The notes: generated from the letters alone by a model not told the origin. Shown: positions 30,421 through 39,544, counted from the stretch's first letter. The stretch is DNA of 64,000 nucleotides from an uncultured Desulfovibrionaceae bacterium (GCA_944325195.1 CALUZB010000015.1:1-64000); one strand, 5' to 3'. Numbers and translations: made by a program.

Positions 30421-30468
30421 CGTCAGAAGCCGTAAATGCTGCTTGCAAAGGCGGCTTCTGACGTTTAT
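30421..30468. terminator. Bidirectional terminator-like hairpin between cysE and porin 1
   Basis: CGTCAGAAGCCG (30421-30432) pairs perfectly with CGGCTTCTGACG (30452-30463) around a 19-base loop, with short T runs on both sides. It lies between two convergent genes, 102 bases past the porin stop, and can serve both. Confidence 0.55.
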
Positions 30469-30564
30469 GTTGATTGAGAGTGTTGCCCCAGAATAACTTT
30501 ATGCGCCGGGTCACTGGTCAGGCGATCTACGCTTGAGTTGCATTCTTCGGCAACACTCGCAATT

Positions 30565-32013
30565 CTAGAAGGTGTAGATGAACTCGACAAAGCCTTTGTA
30601 GGCGTTGGAGTCAAAGCTGTCCGGCTTGTTGTCCAGGTTGAGGTGGATATAACCAAGCTCCACTTTTACATCCAGATTGTCGTAGATGTTGATGACGTTG
30701 TCGAAGTTCACTTCCAGGCCTCTGTCCTGCCAACCGAACAATCCGTAAGTAGTGAAAGCTTCTTCCAGATCGTTGGTGTTGTTGGTTCCGCCAAAGTACA
30801 GAACGCGGATATGGGAAGTCAGGTTGTCGAAGTATTTGATGTTGTCAAGCGACGCGCCGATGCCCCATTTCCCATACGGATCACTGCCCACGGTGAATTC
30901 GCGTCCCACATCGTTGTTGCGCGCGAAACCGAAGCTGGTCAGACCGAAGTAGGGAGTATAGGAGGGCATCATTCCGTCCATGCCGTGATCGGTGAGGCCG
31001 TCGGAGCCTGAAGCATACCAGCCCCATATAGAGGGCGTAAAGTACTCCATTTTATAATCGAATTTCGCCATTACCGCCCAACCGTCCCGGTCCGGGTCCA
31101 TTGTATTGGTCAGGTATGGATCGCCCTCAAGCACGGTGTCGGCGGTATAACTGCCGTACATCAAATCCAGGTAAGCATAAAACGGGTCAAGATATGAAAA
31201 GGTGAGCGCTGTGCCGACCCACCAGGCTCTGCCGTTGTCGCCGAGAGTACCGGTGGCGGAGAGCCAGGGAGCGATGGCCCCGGTGTTGCCGCGTTCGCCC
31301 GTAGCCCGATCGATAAACCGGGTATCCACGTCGCCGATCATCGCAAACATGGTGTAGGGGTTGATGCTCAGCACATCGGGCACATCAATCGGGACGGACA
31401 GGATGAGCGAATCGATTTCGTCGCTGTTATACTTGTAATCGTGGGTTCCAAGGTAGGCGTCCCAGGGACGGAACCAGGCCACGGACACGCCCACTTCCTC
31501 GGTAATGTCTTTGGAAAGCACCATGCCGAAAGCGTTGTCGTCGAAGATTGATCCCCCGCCGCCGTAATCGCCCCGCCATACCGCCTGGGGCAGGCCGAAC
31601 CATTGCAGGCCCATTCTGGTATTGACGTCTATGCCCGGGATGAGCCAGTCCAGATACCAGAATTTGGTTCCCACGCTGACCCCGTCGGCGCCCATTGCGC
31701 CGCCGGCTCCGGGCCCGGCATAGCCGCCGCCCCAAGTGGCGCCGCCGCCATGCCCCCAGTCCGTGGTGGTTACGTTCAACTGGAGAACGCCCTTCAGGTT
31801 TTCATTGACTATGAACTGAAATCGGTTACTCATTTTTTGACGGGCATCGAACTTCTCGTCTGTTGTAAACTTATTCCAGTCGGTATTGTCGTATAGCCCG
31901 AACCCAAAGACCATTTTGCCGGAGTATTTGATCTCCACATCGTCCGCCAATGCACTTCCCGCTCCCGCGAAAGCCATGCAAGCCCCTGCAATTAATGCAA
32001 ACATCTTTTTCAT
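30565..32013 (-). CDS. Outer-membrane porin, Desulfovibrio homotrimeric type (porin 1)
   Basis: The 482-residue precursor has a signal peptide (MKKMFALIAGACMAFAGAG, ALA/D cleavage), many short amphipathic strands rich in aromatic residues, and a C-terminal strand ending in Phe (FVEFIYTF), the BamA recognition signature. The mature start DVEIKYSGKMVFGFGLYDN resembles the abundant trimeric porins of Desulfovibrio. It would allow passive entry of small hydrophilic solutes. GGAGGAG precedes the ATG. It is paralogous to porin 2 at 43329: FGFGLYD, GGATWGG and NVINIYENLD-type segments are shared. It lies next to hydrolase and MFS genes, suggesting substrate-linked expression. Confidence 0.88.
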   Translation of the reverse strand: MKKMFALIAGACMAFAGAGSALADDVEIKYSGKMVFGFGLYDNTDWNKFTTDEKFDARQKMSNRFQFIVNENLKGVLQLNVTTTDWGHGGGATWGGGYAGPGAGGAMGADGVSVGTKFWYLDWLIPGIDVNTRMGLQWFGLPQAVWRGDYGGGGSIFDDNAFGMVLSKDITEEVGVSVAWFRPWDAYLGTHDYKYNSDEIDSLILSVPIDVPDVLSINPYTMFAMIGDVDTRFIDRATGERGNTGAIAPWLSATGTLGDNGRAWWVGTALTFSYLDPFYAYLDLMYGSYTADTVLEGDPYLTNTMDPDRDGWAVMAKFDYKMEYFTPSIWGWYASGSDGLTDHGMDGMMPSYTPYFGLTSFGFARNNDVGREFTVGSDPYGKWGIGASLDNIKYFDNLTSHIRVLYFGGTNNTNDLEEAFTTYGLFGWQDRGLEVNFDNVINIYDNLDVKVELGYIHLNLDNKPDSFDSNAYKGFVEFIYTF

Positions 32014-32682
32014 CTACACTCCTCCAAGCCGGTATAGTGAAACCATTCAACCGAATCCGGCCATTCCGGATCCGTGTCGCCGTGCGAAAACCAAGTTTGA
32101 CCTTGGTGAAGCGCTTCACCGCGTTCAAACCAGACATCGCCCGACGATAAACCCTCCCGTTAAGCGTTCCGACGGCGGCGCGCACCGGTAACTTGCCGGA
32201 CGCCGGTGGACTTGCCGGGATTGTTTGTTCAAGCTGGAGCGGATTGACTTTGAGTCAATTCCACAGTGGATACTACCGGCAACCGGTAAGTGTTTTGCCG
32301 GTTCCGGGGACAGGTACGGCAGTGGCCGCACCTGTGATCCGAAGAGCACGATATTCAAATCTGCTCTTAAAGGCTCCATGCCGATTAACGTTTCAATAGT
32401 TCGCTTAGCCGTTTAACGGCGAGAATGTTCTAATGTTGCGTAAACAGCAAAATTACGTCCCATCACAGGCGGCGGGACCGCCGCCTGTTCCCGTTTGCCG
32501 GCAGAGAATTCCTGACCTCTGCCGGGTTTTCCAGGAGTGCCTGCCCTGGAAGCAGAGCCACTTTGGGAAGCATCTTCAGTGGAAGCTTCCGGTTATGGCG
32601 CATATCTTAATTTAACAGCGTTTTATGCCGTCGCAGCCGGAAACCGTCTTTACCGGCCAATTTAAAATCACAACCGGCCGGT
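32014..32682. other. Intergenic region upstream of porin 1
   Basis: 670 bases without a gene. It contains a perfect palindrome at 32105-32120, a dyad ATTGACT-TTG-AGTCAAT at 32243-32259, and a 9-bp GC hairpin (CAGGCGGCG-GGAC-CGCCGCCTG, 32466-32487) without a T tract, which may mark the end of the metallohydrolase transcript. Confidence 0.5.
32105..32120. promoter_or_regulatory. Perfect 16-bp palindrome upstream of porin 1
   Basis: GGTGAAGCGCTTCACC has two-fold symmetry with no spacer and lies about 92-107 bases upstream of the porin 1 start codon. It has the form of an operator for a dimeric regulator. It does not match the two dyad families found upstream of the MFS and hydrolase genes. Confidence 0.5.
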
Positions 32683-33729
32683 TCAGAGCTTTTCCCGGTT
32701 ATACTGCCTGTACATCGTCTTGGTGTTTCCCCGGTGCACCGCGGCATAAGGTTCAAGATATTCCAGCGTACCATCCGCAAAATAGTCGGCCATGAAGTCT
32801 TTAAGATGACTGTCCAGATAATCCGGCTCATGCACTCTCTGCACCAGCCTTTCCTGGTAGGTGATAGCGGCTTCAAGCAGGCGTTTACGGTATTCGCCGC
32901 GCGCAATCCGGTCAGGTGAACCGTGTCCGGGAAAGACATATTCAAAGTCATAGCTGGTTAAAAGACGCCTGGACTCTGCAATATGGGTTTCAATATCCTG
33001 GGGTTGGATCACATATACAAGGTTGTCTTCCGCCAGATCACCGAGAATCATGGCCTGATAGGCGGGCACAAGTGTGCAGAGCACGCCGCCTTCCTGGTGG
33101 CCTTCCACCGGGATCAGCTTCAGGTCAAAACCGGCCAGATTAATCTCGGTATCTTTCTCAATCAGCTTGTTGGGAAACACCAGCGGGTTGGTTGCGGGCA
33201 GCCCGAACATTGTCCCGGATTCAATCCGGTCTTTATATTTCACCAGGGCAGCATAAGTGCCTTTGGAGGCAATGATCGTTGAGTCGGCAAAGACGGCATT
33301 GCCGCCGGTATGATCCATATCCATGTGGGTGTTGATCACGGTGAACTGTTCAACCCCCAAACTTTCCAGGCGCCAGCGCACAAACCGGGCCTGTTCAGGG
33401 AGCAGCAGAGTGTCAATCACTACTGCCTCCTTACCCTTGAACAGCACATAGCAGGCGGTTCCAATGGTTAAATCAAACTGTCCCCAATTGTTGTCGTCTG
33501 CTCCCAGAATAGGGGAACCCGCTTTACCGTCGCGTCCGATGTAAAAGCACAGGAAATTGTCCGATAATTGAATGGTGCGTACAGCCGGGACCCAATTTTC
33601 ACGCTTGGGCCGGAATCCTTCTTTCCCGAAATCCAGTGGTGGAATTTCCGAGCGGGAAGCGGGAGATGCGCCCGCAGCTTTGCTGTCAGCCACAGCAGGG
33701 CAGGGAGTTTGGTTAAGTGATGTTTTCAT
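32683..33729 (-). CDS. Metallo-beta-lactamase-fold hydrolase
   Basis: The 348-residue protein has no signal peptide, an N-terminal extension of about 70 residues, then an MBL domain. The metal motifs are THMDMDHTGG (HxDxDH in place of HxHxDH), a later PVEGHQEGG histidine, LGDLAEDN for the bridging Asp, and FPGHGSPD for the last His. HxDxDH variants are common in glyoxalase-II-like and quorum-quenching hydrolases, so activity is likely but the substrate is unknown. It lies between MFS-1 and porin 1 on the same strand, and its promoter carries the same dyads as the MFS-1 promoter, so it probably acts on the imported compound. Confidence 0.85.
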   Translation of the reverse strand: MKTSLNQTPCPAVADSKAAGASPASRSEIPPLDFGKEGFRPKRENWVPAVRTIQLSDNFLCFYIGRDGKAGSPILGADDNNWGQFDLTIGTACYVLFKGKEAVVIDTLLLPEQARFVRWRLESLGVEQFTVINTHMDMDHTGGNAVFADSTIIASKGTYAALVKYKDRIESGTMFGLPATNPLVFPNKLIEKDTEINLAGFDLKLIPVEGHQEGGVLCTLVPAYQAMILGDLAEDNLVYVIQPQDIETHIAESRRLLTSYDFEYVFPGHGSPDRIARGEYRKRLLEAAITYQERLVQRVHEPDYLDSHLKDFMADYFADGTLEYLEPYAAVHRGNTKTMYRQYNREKL

Positions 33730-33765
33730 TATTGGTCCCCATTGAAGGTGTTATTGTTCAAAAAC

Positions 33766-33785
33766 CGGAGAGAGCATTCGCTCTG
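33766..33785 (-). promoter_or_regulatory. Second GGAGAGAGC-type operator upstream of the metallohydrolase
   Basis: CGGAGAGAGCATTCGCTCTG lies 37-56 bases upstream of the metallohydrolase start, inside its 5' leader. It matches 18 of 20 bases of the site at 35688-35707 upstream of MFS-1. The core is AGAGC-ATTC-GCTCT. Confidence 0.55.
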
Positions 33786-33860
33786 AAGCACAGATTTAGT
33801 TTCTCCTCTGCTCAGCCGCTCAGGGGTATGGATACCTTTTATCAGCATCAACCGCGGCTA

Positions 33861-33910
33861 TTGGAGAGAGGGCTCTCTCCAAAGTTATTGAAAAATAAAT
33901 TGCTTGTCAA
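33861..33910 (-). promoter_or_regulatory. Promoter and operator of the metallohydrolase gene
   Basis: On the minus strand TTGACA (33910-33905) is followed by a 17-base spacer and TAACTT (33887-33882), then directly by the perfect dyad TTGGAGAGAG-CC-CTCTCTCCAA (33882-33861). A repressor bound here would block transcription initiation. The adjacent tetR product is the natural candidate regulator, but this is inference. Confidence 0.6.
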
Positions 33911-33983
33911 TATAAACTGTCTTATTGAAATTGCTTTGAAACACGTCAGTTGCTCCCATATCTTGCCTGCATACCCGCAGGTT

Positions 33984-35243
33984 TTATTTCAAAGTGCCCT
34001 CAAGTCGCTTCCTTCTGCTCACCATTAAGGAGAGTATGGTAATGGACAGACCGATGACGCACAGAGTGTAAATCCAGATATAGGTATAGCCGTCGTTGCC
34101 GTAATTATCGAGCCAGGTGCCGAATAAAGCGGGCTGGAACAGGTCGGCGGAGAACAGAGCGGTTACCCCGATCACCATGCCGTGATTTTTGGCCGGCACC
34201 ATGGCGTCTTTGGCAATGCTGGCCTGGAGAGCGATATTCATAGTTCCCAACAGGCCCAGGATGAACACGATCACTACCAGCGCGGGCAGGGGAGTGTCGG
34301 CCGGCAGAATCATCACCACAATAACCAACAGGGCCAGGATGCACATGGAGCCGCGGATGACCTTGGCGGTGGAACCGAGCTTGTCGCCCAGCAGTCCGCC
34401 CAGGGGAGCGGAGATAATGCGCAAACCATACTGTCTGAACACGGCCACCACCCCGGAGAAGGCCACGGTGGTTCCCAACACAGCCGTGAAGTAGGGGGTG
34501 AAGTAGGAAATGGATACCTGGAAGGAGTAAATAGTAAAGCAGCCGAAAACGTAAAACCAGGTACCCGGGTCTTTAATTACCCGGCCGAGATCGCGAAGTG
34601 TGCTTTTGGCGCCGCCTGTGGCGGTGATTTCACCGTAAACTTCCATTTTTCTGGCCAGGAGATAACCACCGATGCAGGCAACGGTTCCGGCTGTGAAGAA
34701 GGCCCAGAGAATGGAGCTCAAGCCCGTGGACAGACTGATTTGGGCAAAATGTTCATACAAAGACAGACCGGCAACATTCACGATGATGCTTCCTACTGCC
34801 GTACCGATACCGAAGATCCCGAATGAGCGACCGATGGCTTCCGGCGGGGCCACTACCCGGATTGTCTTGTAAACCGCGGAATACCAGGCGCTCATGAAAA
34901 AACCGGCGCAGGCCCAGGTGGCAATGGCCACATAGTAAGTGGGGAAAGTGGCAAACAGGGCGCAGAATGTCATCATTCCGGCCAGACCGAAGCAGACGAC
35001 TTTGCGGCAGTCGAACTTATCGGCAATAATCCCGCCGGGTATGGCGGTAAACAGACCGGTAACCCCAATCAGGGTGATCAGTAAGCCGAGTTGCTGGTTG
35101 GTGATCTGCAGCGTTTCAATCATGGCGTCATAATAGACATACTGCATGTACATGAACCCCATTACTGTGGCGAATCCCAGGCCGGTCAGCAAGTACATTG
35201 CAATGTGTTTGGGCCCTATTCTGAATACTGTCCTGTCCTCCAT
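33984..35243 (-). CDS. MFS transporter (MFS-1)
   Basis: A 419-residue inner-membrane permease with 12 predicted helices. Motif A is GGIIADKFDCRK between helices 2 and 3, and the second half has SISYFTPYFTAVLG and GDKLGSTAKVIRGSM. Long stretches are nearly identical to MFS-2 at 38273 (for example AMYLLTGLGFATVMGFMYMQ and FSADLFQ-LFGTWLDN), so one is a recent duplicate. The family resembles organic-anion/sugar-phosphate-type permeases, but the substrate is unknown. GAGGAGG before the ATG at 35243 sets the start. Its promoter carries a dyad shared with the metallohydrolase gene. Confidence 0.9.
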   Translation of the reverse strand: MEDRTVFRIGPKHIAMYLLTGLGFATVMGFMYMQYVYYDAMIETLQITNQQLGLLITLIGVTGLFTAIPGGIIADKFDCRKVVCFGLAGMMTFCALFATFPTYYVAIATWACAGFFMSAWYSAVYKTIRVVAPPEAIGRSFGIFGIGTAVGSIIVNVAGLSLYEHFAQISLSTGLSSILWAFFTAGTVACIGGYLLARKMEVYGEITATGGAKSTLRDLGRVIKDPGTWFYVFGCFTIYSFQVSISYFTPYFTAVLGTTVAFSGVVAVFRQYGLRIISAPLGGLLGDKLGSTAKVIRGSMCILALLVIVVMILPADTPLPALVVIVFILGLLGTMNIALQASIAKDAMVPAKNHGMVIGVTALFSADLFQPALFGTWLDNYGNDGYTYIWIYTLCVIGLSITILSLMVSRRKRLEGTLK

Positions 35244-35687
35244 GTCATACCTCCTCAATTTATGGATCTGATTATGAAAACCGTCGCTGTTTCCCTGAAC
35301 AGCAGAATCAGCCGGACTGCTTTTGAAGGAATCAGAGTAAACTAACTTTACAAAGCTAATTTGTCCCGACGGTTGTGCAGGCAGACTCCCGCGTCGTAAT
35401 TATGCGGAAAAACAGTGGTTTTCCGCGAATAACAGGGCGCAATGATTGAAATGTATAATTCCAATCTGAAAATGCTCTGAGTATGCAAACCCATTGCACG
35501 CGCCATTCTGAAAGGAACACCGGTCGCGTTGCATTCCGACAGGAAAAGCCTTTCAAAGTCGGCTGTGAGTCTCTCCAGGATACGCACTGCCGGATTGCCC
35601 GAAAGACAAGGCATTGAGAACAACCTGTTCAGCTCACAACGTCAAGCAGGGGCGTTCCGGAATAAGTCCCTCTCAGTTTCGGTGTGT

Positions 35688-35736
35688 CGGAGAGAGCGCT
35701 CGCTCTCTAACTAGATAAAAACGAACTTTTTGTCAA
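35688..35736 (-). promoter_or_regulatory. Promoter and GGAGAGAGC-type operator upstream of MFS-1
   Basis: On the minus strand TTGACA (35736-35731) begins the element, and the dyad AGAGAGCG-AG-CGCTCTCT (35708-35691, extended by CCG to 35688) lies where the start site should be. The -10 is weak (TAGTTA at 17-base spacing). The dyad repeats the one upstream of the metallohydrolase. It implies a leader of about 450 bases before the MFS-1 ATG. Confidence 0.5.
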
Positions 35737-35857
35737 GACCAGGTGCGATTTGAGGGGCGATGGCCGGACAGCTTTACGCGCCCAAGCCATGCATCTATCC
35801 AGGGGCAACAGTTTTGGCGGTTCAGCACCTTGCTTGTCTTTTGCACCGGATTACGAA

Positions 35858-36511
35858 TTATTCCGGATCGGCTTTGGGCGACAGGCAGGTTCTCAGGTTA
35901 TCCACGATTCTGTTGATCAGCGTATCCACAGACAAATTGCCGTCGGCATCGCACAGGAATACCTCAAACCTTTTTCTGTGGTAGGTGGAAGCTAGGCTGA
36001 AGAAGAAGAGCAGAGTTTCACTGTCTATCAGGTAAGCCGCCTGTTTCGGCGGAATGGATCGGGCGATTTCTCCCCGGGCGATTGCCTTTTCCGCCAGATT
36101 GATCCAGGCGTTTTCAATAACCGTTTCTCCCTCTATGGTAATTTTGTCGGCCAGATCATTCATGGAAGTTGACCAGATGTCGGCATAAAGCAAAAAGTAG
36201 GCGGGGTGGCGCTGGAACGAAGCGGCCACACTGTTCAGCATCTGCCGGATCAGTTCATAGATGGAGCAGTCGGATTTTTCATGCAGGGCGTAAGCTGCCT
36301 GCATGGTTTTTACCACATGCTGGAACACATAGGTATAAAGTTTCTCTTTGCTTTTGAAATAGCGGTAAAGTGCCCCGTTCGACATGTTGGCCCGTTCGCA
36401 GATGGAATTGATATTGGCCCGCCAATATCCGTATTCCGCAAACACTTCGGCGGCGGCGTATAAAATTTCGTCCTGACGTTTTGTCGGCAACTTATTGAAT
36501 GTTTCGTACAT
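35858..36511 (-). CDS. TetR family transcriptional regulator
   Basis: The 217-residue protein has an N-terminal TetR helix-turn-helix (about 10-57; ILYAAAEVFAEYGYWRANIN and SNGALYRYFKSKEKLYTYV) and a helical ligand-binding C-terminal domain with a central aromatic/hydrophobic segment (HPAYFLLYADIW). AAGG lies about ten bases before the ATG. It is transcribed in the same direction as MFS-1, 615 bases upstream of it. It is the closest candidate to read the GGAGAGAGC dyads at the MFS-1 and metallohydrolase promoters. The ligand is presumably the transported compound or a product. Confidence 0.9.
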   Translation of the reverse strand: MYETFNKLPTKRQDEILYAAAEVFAEYGYWRANINSICERANMSNGALYRYFKSKEKLYTYVFQHVVKTMQAAYALHEKSDCSIYELIRQMLNSVAASFQRHPAYFLLYADIWSTSMNDLADKITIEGETVIENAWINLAEKAIARGEIARSIPPKQAAYLIDSETLLFFFSLASTYHRKRFEVFLCDADGNLSVDTLINRIVDNLRTCLSPKADPE

Positions 36512-37066
36512 GTATTTCTGCCTTATCTGCGGTTATTAATCCTGAATATAGGCCCGGCAGGCCGGCCGGGTGAACTGCATCGGTTGAGTCGGATTAGAAC
36601 ATTTAACTTTGAAATTGTCCACGCCTGTTGCAAGGGGGCGCCGGTCTTGAAACGGACCGGGCATATGTTCCGGAAGCTGCAGGGGTAGGGCGGTTCGCGC
36701 CGTTGCTGGTTCAGTCTGTACCGGGTTATGTTTAAATTATCGGGTATGAGAAGGAGGCGGTATGTGGCCGGGCTGCATCACCGACCACATACCTGTTGCC
36801 TTACGGCGTTTGCTCTGATTCTGCCGCTCGGGAGGGCTGACTTGAGGGGACAGTTTTTCCACCTGCTTAAAGCGCAGGCCGCGCAACTGAATGGTTGGTT
36901 TGCGGCGGACGTTGCTCGTCCAGTCAAAAGGCGCTGAACAGCTACCGCCTCAACCAGCTGCTTGAGCGCTGAGCCCGTCCCGGTCATTGGCGTGGGGAGT
37001 CGCCTTGAGGGAGACTTGGCAGACAGAGCAATGCTGCGGCTTGGGAATGCCCATGAACATCAAGGC
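36512..37066. other. Intergenic region between hydrolase 1 and tetR
   Basis: 555 bases without a supported gene. At 36751-36818 a strong AAGGAGG precedes an ATG (36762) and an 18-codon frame (MWPGCITDHIPVALRRLL). The site and start codon lie in or beside a perfect 9-bp stem (GGTATGTGG 36759-36767 with CCACATACC 36785-36793). It may be a leader-like micro-ORF or a remnant. Confidence 0.35.
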
Positions 37067-37648
37067 CTACAGAGCGGACTCCACGTCTGCTACCGTGATC
37101 AGGGCGTCTCTTTGCAAATACTGCATGGCTTTCAAGGCGTAATCGTGAGCTTCCTTACTGGAACCGGCGCAGGCGTCTGTAACCACTTTAAAATGATAGT
37201 CGTGCTGGTGGGCGTCAACAGCGGTATAATGCACACATACGTCTGTGAAGCCGCCGATCAGATACAGGGTTTTCGCCCCCAGCCCTTTAAGCAGAATTTC
37301 CAGGTCAGTTCCGAAAAAACCGCTGTAGCGCCGTTTGGTAATCTGATATTCGCCCTCAATGGGGTAAGTCAGATGCGCATAATCGGTGTGCGGGGAATCT
37401 TCCAGCAGATGTACTCCTTCCGTGCCGTCCAACTCGCGCCCGAAATCCACCATATCCTTTCTGTGCACTTCCTTAAGTTGGATAACCGGGATTTTCTTGG
37501 CCCGGAAAACGTCCAGAACCCGCTTGGCATTCTGAACCATTATCCGATCCGCTTCCATGGCCGCCTGTAAATTTTCGCTCCAGGTGCCGGTCATGTCGCC
37601 GCCTTGCACATCCACTACTACCAGAACGCTGTTTTCTTCAATTTTCAT
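37067..37648 (-). CDS. Isochorismatase-family cysteine hydrolase 1
   Basis: The 193-residue cytoplasmic protein has the family's Asp-Lys-Cys triad: Asp in VLVVVDVQGG, Lys in TKRRYSGF, and the nucleophile Cys in FTDVCVHYT. The block EVHRKDMVDFGRELDGTE is shared with the two paralogs at 39545 and 40229. Known relatives cleave amides, carbamoyl compounds or enol ethers (nicotinamidase, ureidoacrylate and biuret hydrolases), so the substrate class is only suggested. The ATG at 37648 follows GGAGAGGG; a TTG just upstream is less likely. It is transcribed divergently from MFS-2 and shares its operator half-site. Confidence 0.9.
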   Translation of the reverse strand: MKIEENSVLVVVDVQGGDMTGTWSENLQAAMEADRIMVQNAKRVLDVFRAKKIPVIQLKEVHRKDMVDFGRELDGTEGVHLLEDSPHTDYAHLTYPIEGEYQITKRRYSGFFGTDLEILLKGLGAKTLYLIGGFTDVCVHYTAVDAHQHDYHFKVVTDACAGSSKEAHDYALKAMQYLQRDALITVADVESAL

Positions 37649-37709
37649 CAATCCCTCTCCTTATGTTGTTGGTTGCAGTTGTAATGGGCAGATGTTGTTA
37701 TGGCAATTT

Positions 37710-37750
37710 GTATGATGACTTGATATACAAGTTTGCTGAAAAGGCGTCAA
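37710..37750 (-). promoter_or_regulatory. Promoter and AAGTCRTCAT-type operator of hydrolase 1
   Basis: On the minus strand TTGACG (37750-37745), a 17-base spacer and TATATC (37727-37722) form a promoter. ACTTG-TATAT-CAAGT (37732-37718) overlaps the -10, and the half-site CAAGTCATCATAC (37722-37710) runs over the start site. The half-site matches those upstream of MFS-2 and porin 2. Confidence 0.55.
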
Positions 37751-37907
37751 GCGAAATTTTCGGCTCAACTTGACGGGCAATGTTGCAGGCGGTGCGTATC
37801 GAGTTTGCCGGTTACACCACGACGTGCCAGGCGCCCGCCCTTCAGCCCTGTCCAGTTTAATTTACCCTAGGCCTTTTGCGGATTTGCCGGCTTTTTCCAA
37901 ATAAGGA

Positions 37908-37975
37908 TTGACAAGGTTGTTTTAAGTGAGTTATGACAACTTATATGACGACTTAAGTAATGTAAGTCGTCATAT
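37908..37975 (+). promoter_or_regulatory. Promoter and 13-bp dyad operator of the MFS-2 operon
   Basis: TTGACA (37908-37913), 17 bases, TTATGA (37931-37936), then a perfect inverted repeat: arms 37943-37955 and 37963-37975 (right arm TAAGTCGTCATAT) with a 7-base spacer. The dyad covers the expected start site, a repression geometry. Spacing from TTGACA to the dyad is 35 bases, identical to porin 2. The transcript would have a leader of about 330 bases before the MFS-2 ATG. Confidence 0.7.
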
Positions 37976-38272
37976 GCAGCAGCAGGTAACAAAAAGGGAC
38001 GTTCAGACGTACTGCTACTCTGAATATATCGCGGTTCAAGAAACAGAAGCTCAGATTGGTTTGCGATAGTTGGGACGTTTTTCGTAAGCCGAGGAAGGCC
38101 GGGAGGCTGCAGGCGCAGCCGGGAGTTCTCACCGGTTTGCGTCGCAAGCTGAGCGATTTCCGAAAGCTTCAAGGTTTGGCCGGGCTGTGTCCGCATTCAT
38201 TGCCATACCGCTTCATGCCGGTTTGGAAAGGTTTGAGCAGGTAGGGCATATTAACAATAGGAGGTAAAGTGT

Positions 38273-39517
38273 ATGTTTAAAATAGGGGTGAAGCATTACG
38301 CGATGTATCTGCTCACCGGCCTGGGGTTTGCCACGGTAATGGGCTTCATGTACATGCAGTATGTCTATTATGACGCCATGCTTGAAACCATGCAGATCAG
38401 CAATCAGCAGATGGGGCTTTTGATTACCACGCTGGGCATTTCAGCGCTGGTTACAGCCATTCCCGGCGGGATCATCGCCGACAAATACGATTGCCGTAAG
38501 GTACTGGCCTGGAGTCTGCTCGGGATCATGGCCTTTTGTGCCCTGTTCGCGGTTTTCCCCAACTATTATGTGGCGGTTGTCACCTGGGCGATTGCGGGCT
38601 GCATTATGAGCGCCTGGTATTCAGCGGTATATAAGGTAATCCGGGTTGTGGCTCCGCCGGAAGCCATCGGCCGCTCGTTCGGGATTTTCGGGATCGGCAC
38701 GGCTATCGGCAGTATTCTGGTTAACGTGGCCGGGCTTGCCCTGTATGAACATTTCGCCGCCCAGAGCCTTTCAACCGGCTTAAGCTCCATTCTCTGGGCT
38801 TTCTTCACTGCCGGCACCATTTCAGCCATCGGCGGTTATTTCCTTTCCATGAGTCTGCCGGTTTATGGCGAAATTACCGTTGAGGGCGGGGCTAAAACCA
38901 CCCTCAGCGACCTTGTGGCGGTATTCAAGGATGCAGGCACCTGGCTTTATGTAGTCGGCTGCTTCTGCATTTACTCCTTCCAGGTATCCATTTCCTACTT
39001 CACCCCTTACTTTACGGCTGTGTTGGGTACCACCGTGGCCTTCTCCGGCATCGTGGCCGTGTTCAGACAGTATGGTTTGCGCATTATCTCCGCGCCTATC
39101 GGCGGGGCATTGGGTGATAAACTCGGCTCCACCGCCAAGGTCATTCGCGGCTCCATGTGCATTTTGGGCCTGCTGGTATTGGTGGTGATGTTCCTGCCCG
39201 CCAGCACCCCGCTGGCCGTCCTGGTAGTGATTGTATTCATTCTGGGCCTTTTGGGCACCATGAACATTGCCTTGCAGTCAAGCATTGCCAAGGACGCAGT
39301 GGTCCCACCGAAAAATCATGGTCTGGTGGTGGGCCTTACCGCTCTGTTCTCCGCCGACCTGTTCCAACACACGCTGTTCGGCACTTGGCTCGATAACCAC
39401 GGCAACGACGGCTACACCTATATCTGGATTTACACCCTTTGCGTCATTGTGCTGGCGATTATCACCCTGAGCATAATGGTGAACCGCAGAAAGCGGATTG
39501 AGGGTGAATTAAAATAA
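38273..39517 (+). CDS. MFS transporter (MFS-2)
   Basis: A 414-residue, 12-helix inner-membrane permease, very close to MFS-1. Motif A is GGIIADKYDCRK. SISYFTPYFTAVLGTTVAFSG and the C-terminal IWIYTLCVI segment are shared almost word for word. AGGAGG precedes the ATG. Hydrolase 2 starts 27 bases after its stop on the same strand, so import and hydrolysis are probably co-transcribed. The near identity to MFS-1 under a different operator suggests duplication followed by regulatory divergence. The substrate is unknown. Confidence 0.9.
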   Translation: MFKIGVKHYAMYLLTGLGFATVMGFMYMQYVYYDAMLETMQISNQQMGLLITTLGISALVTAIPGGIIADKYDCRKVLAWSLLGIMAFCALFAVFPNYYVAVVTWAIAGCIMSAWYSAVYKVIRVVAPPEAIGRSFGIFGIGTAIGSILVNVAGLALYEHFAAQSLSTGLSSILWAFFTAGTISAIGGYFLSMSLPVYGEITVEGGAKTTLSDLVAVFKDAGTWLYVVGCFCIYSFQVSISYFTPYFTAVLGTTVAFSGIVAVFRQYGLRIISAPIGGALGDKLGSTAKVIRGSMCILGLLVLVVMFLPASTPLAVLVVIVFILGLLGTMNIALQSSIAKDAVVPPKNHGLVVGLTALFSADLFQHTLFGTWLDNHGNDGYTYIWIYTLCVIVLAIITLSIMVNRRKRIEGELK

Positions 39518-39544
39518 CCATAAGTGATTATTGGAGATACTATT

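Noticed and set aside
32683-33729. HxDxDH motif in the MBL hydrolase as a sign of an inactive enzyme
   Set aside because: This variant is common in active members of the superfamily and the other metal ligands are present.
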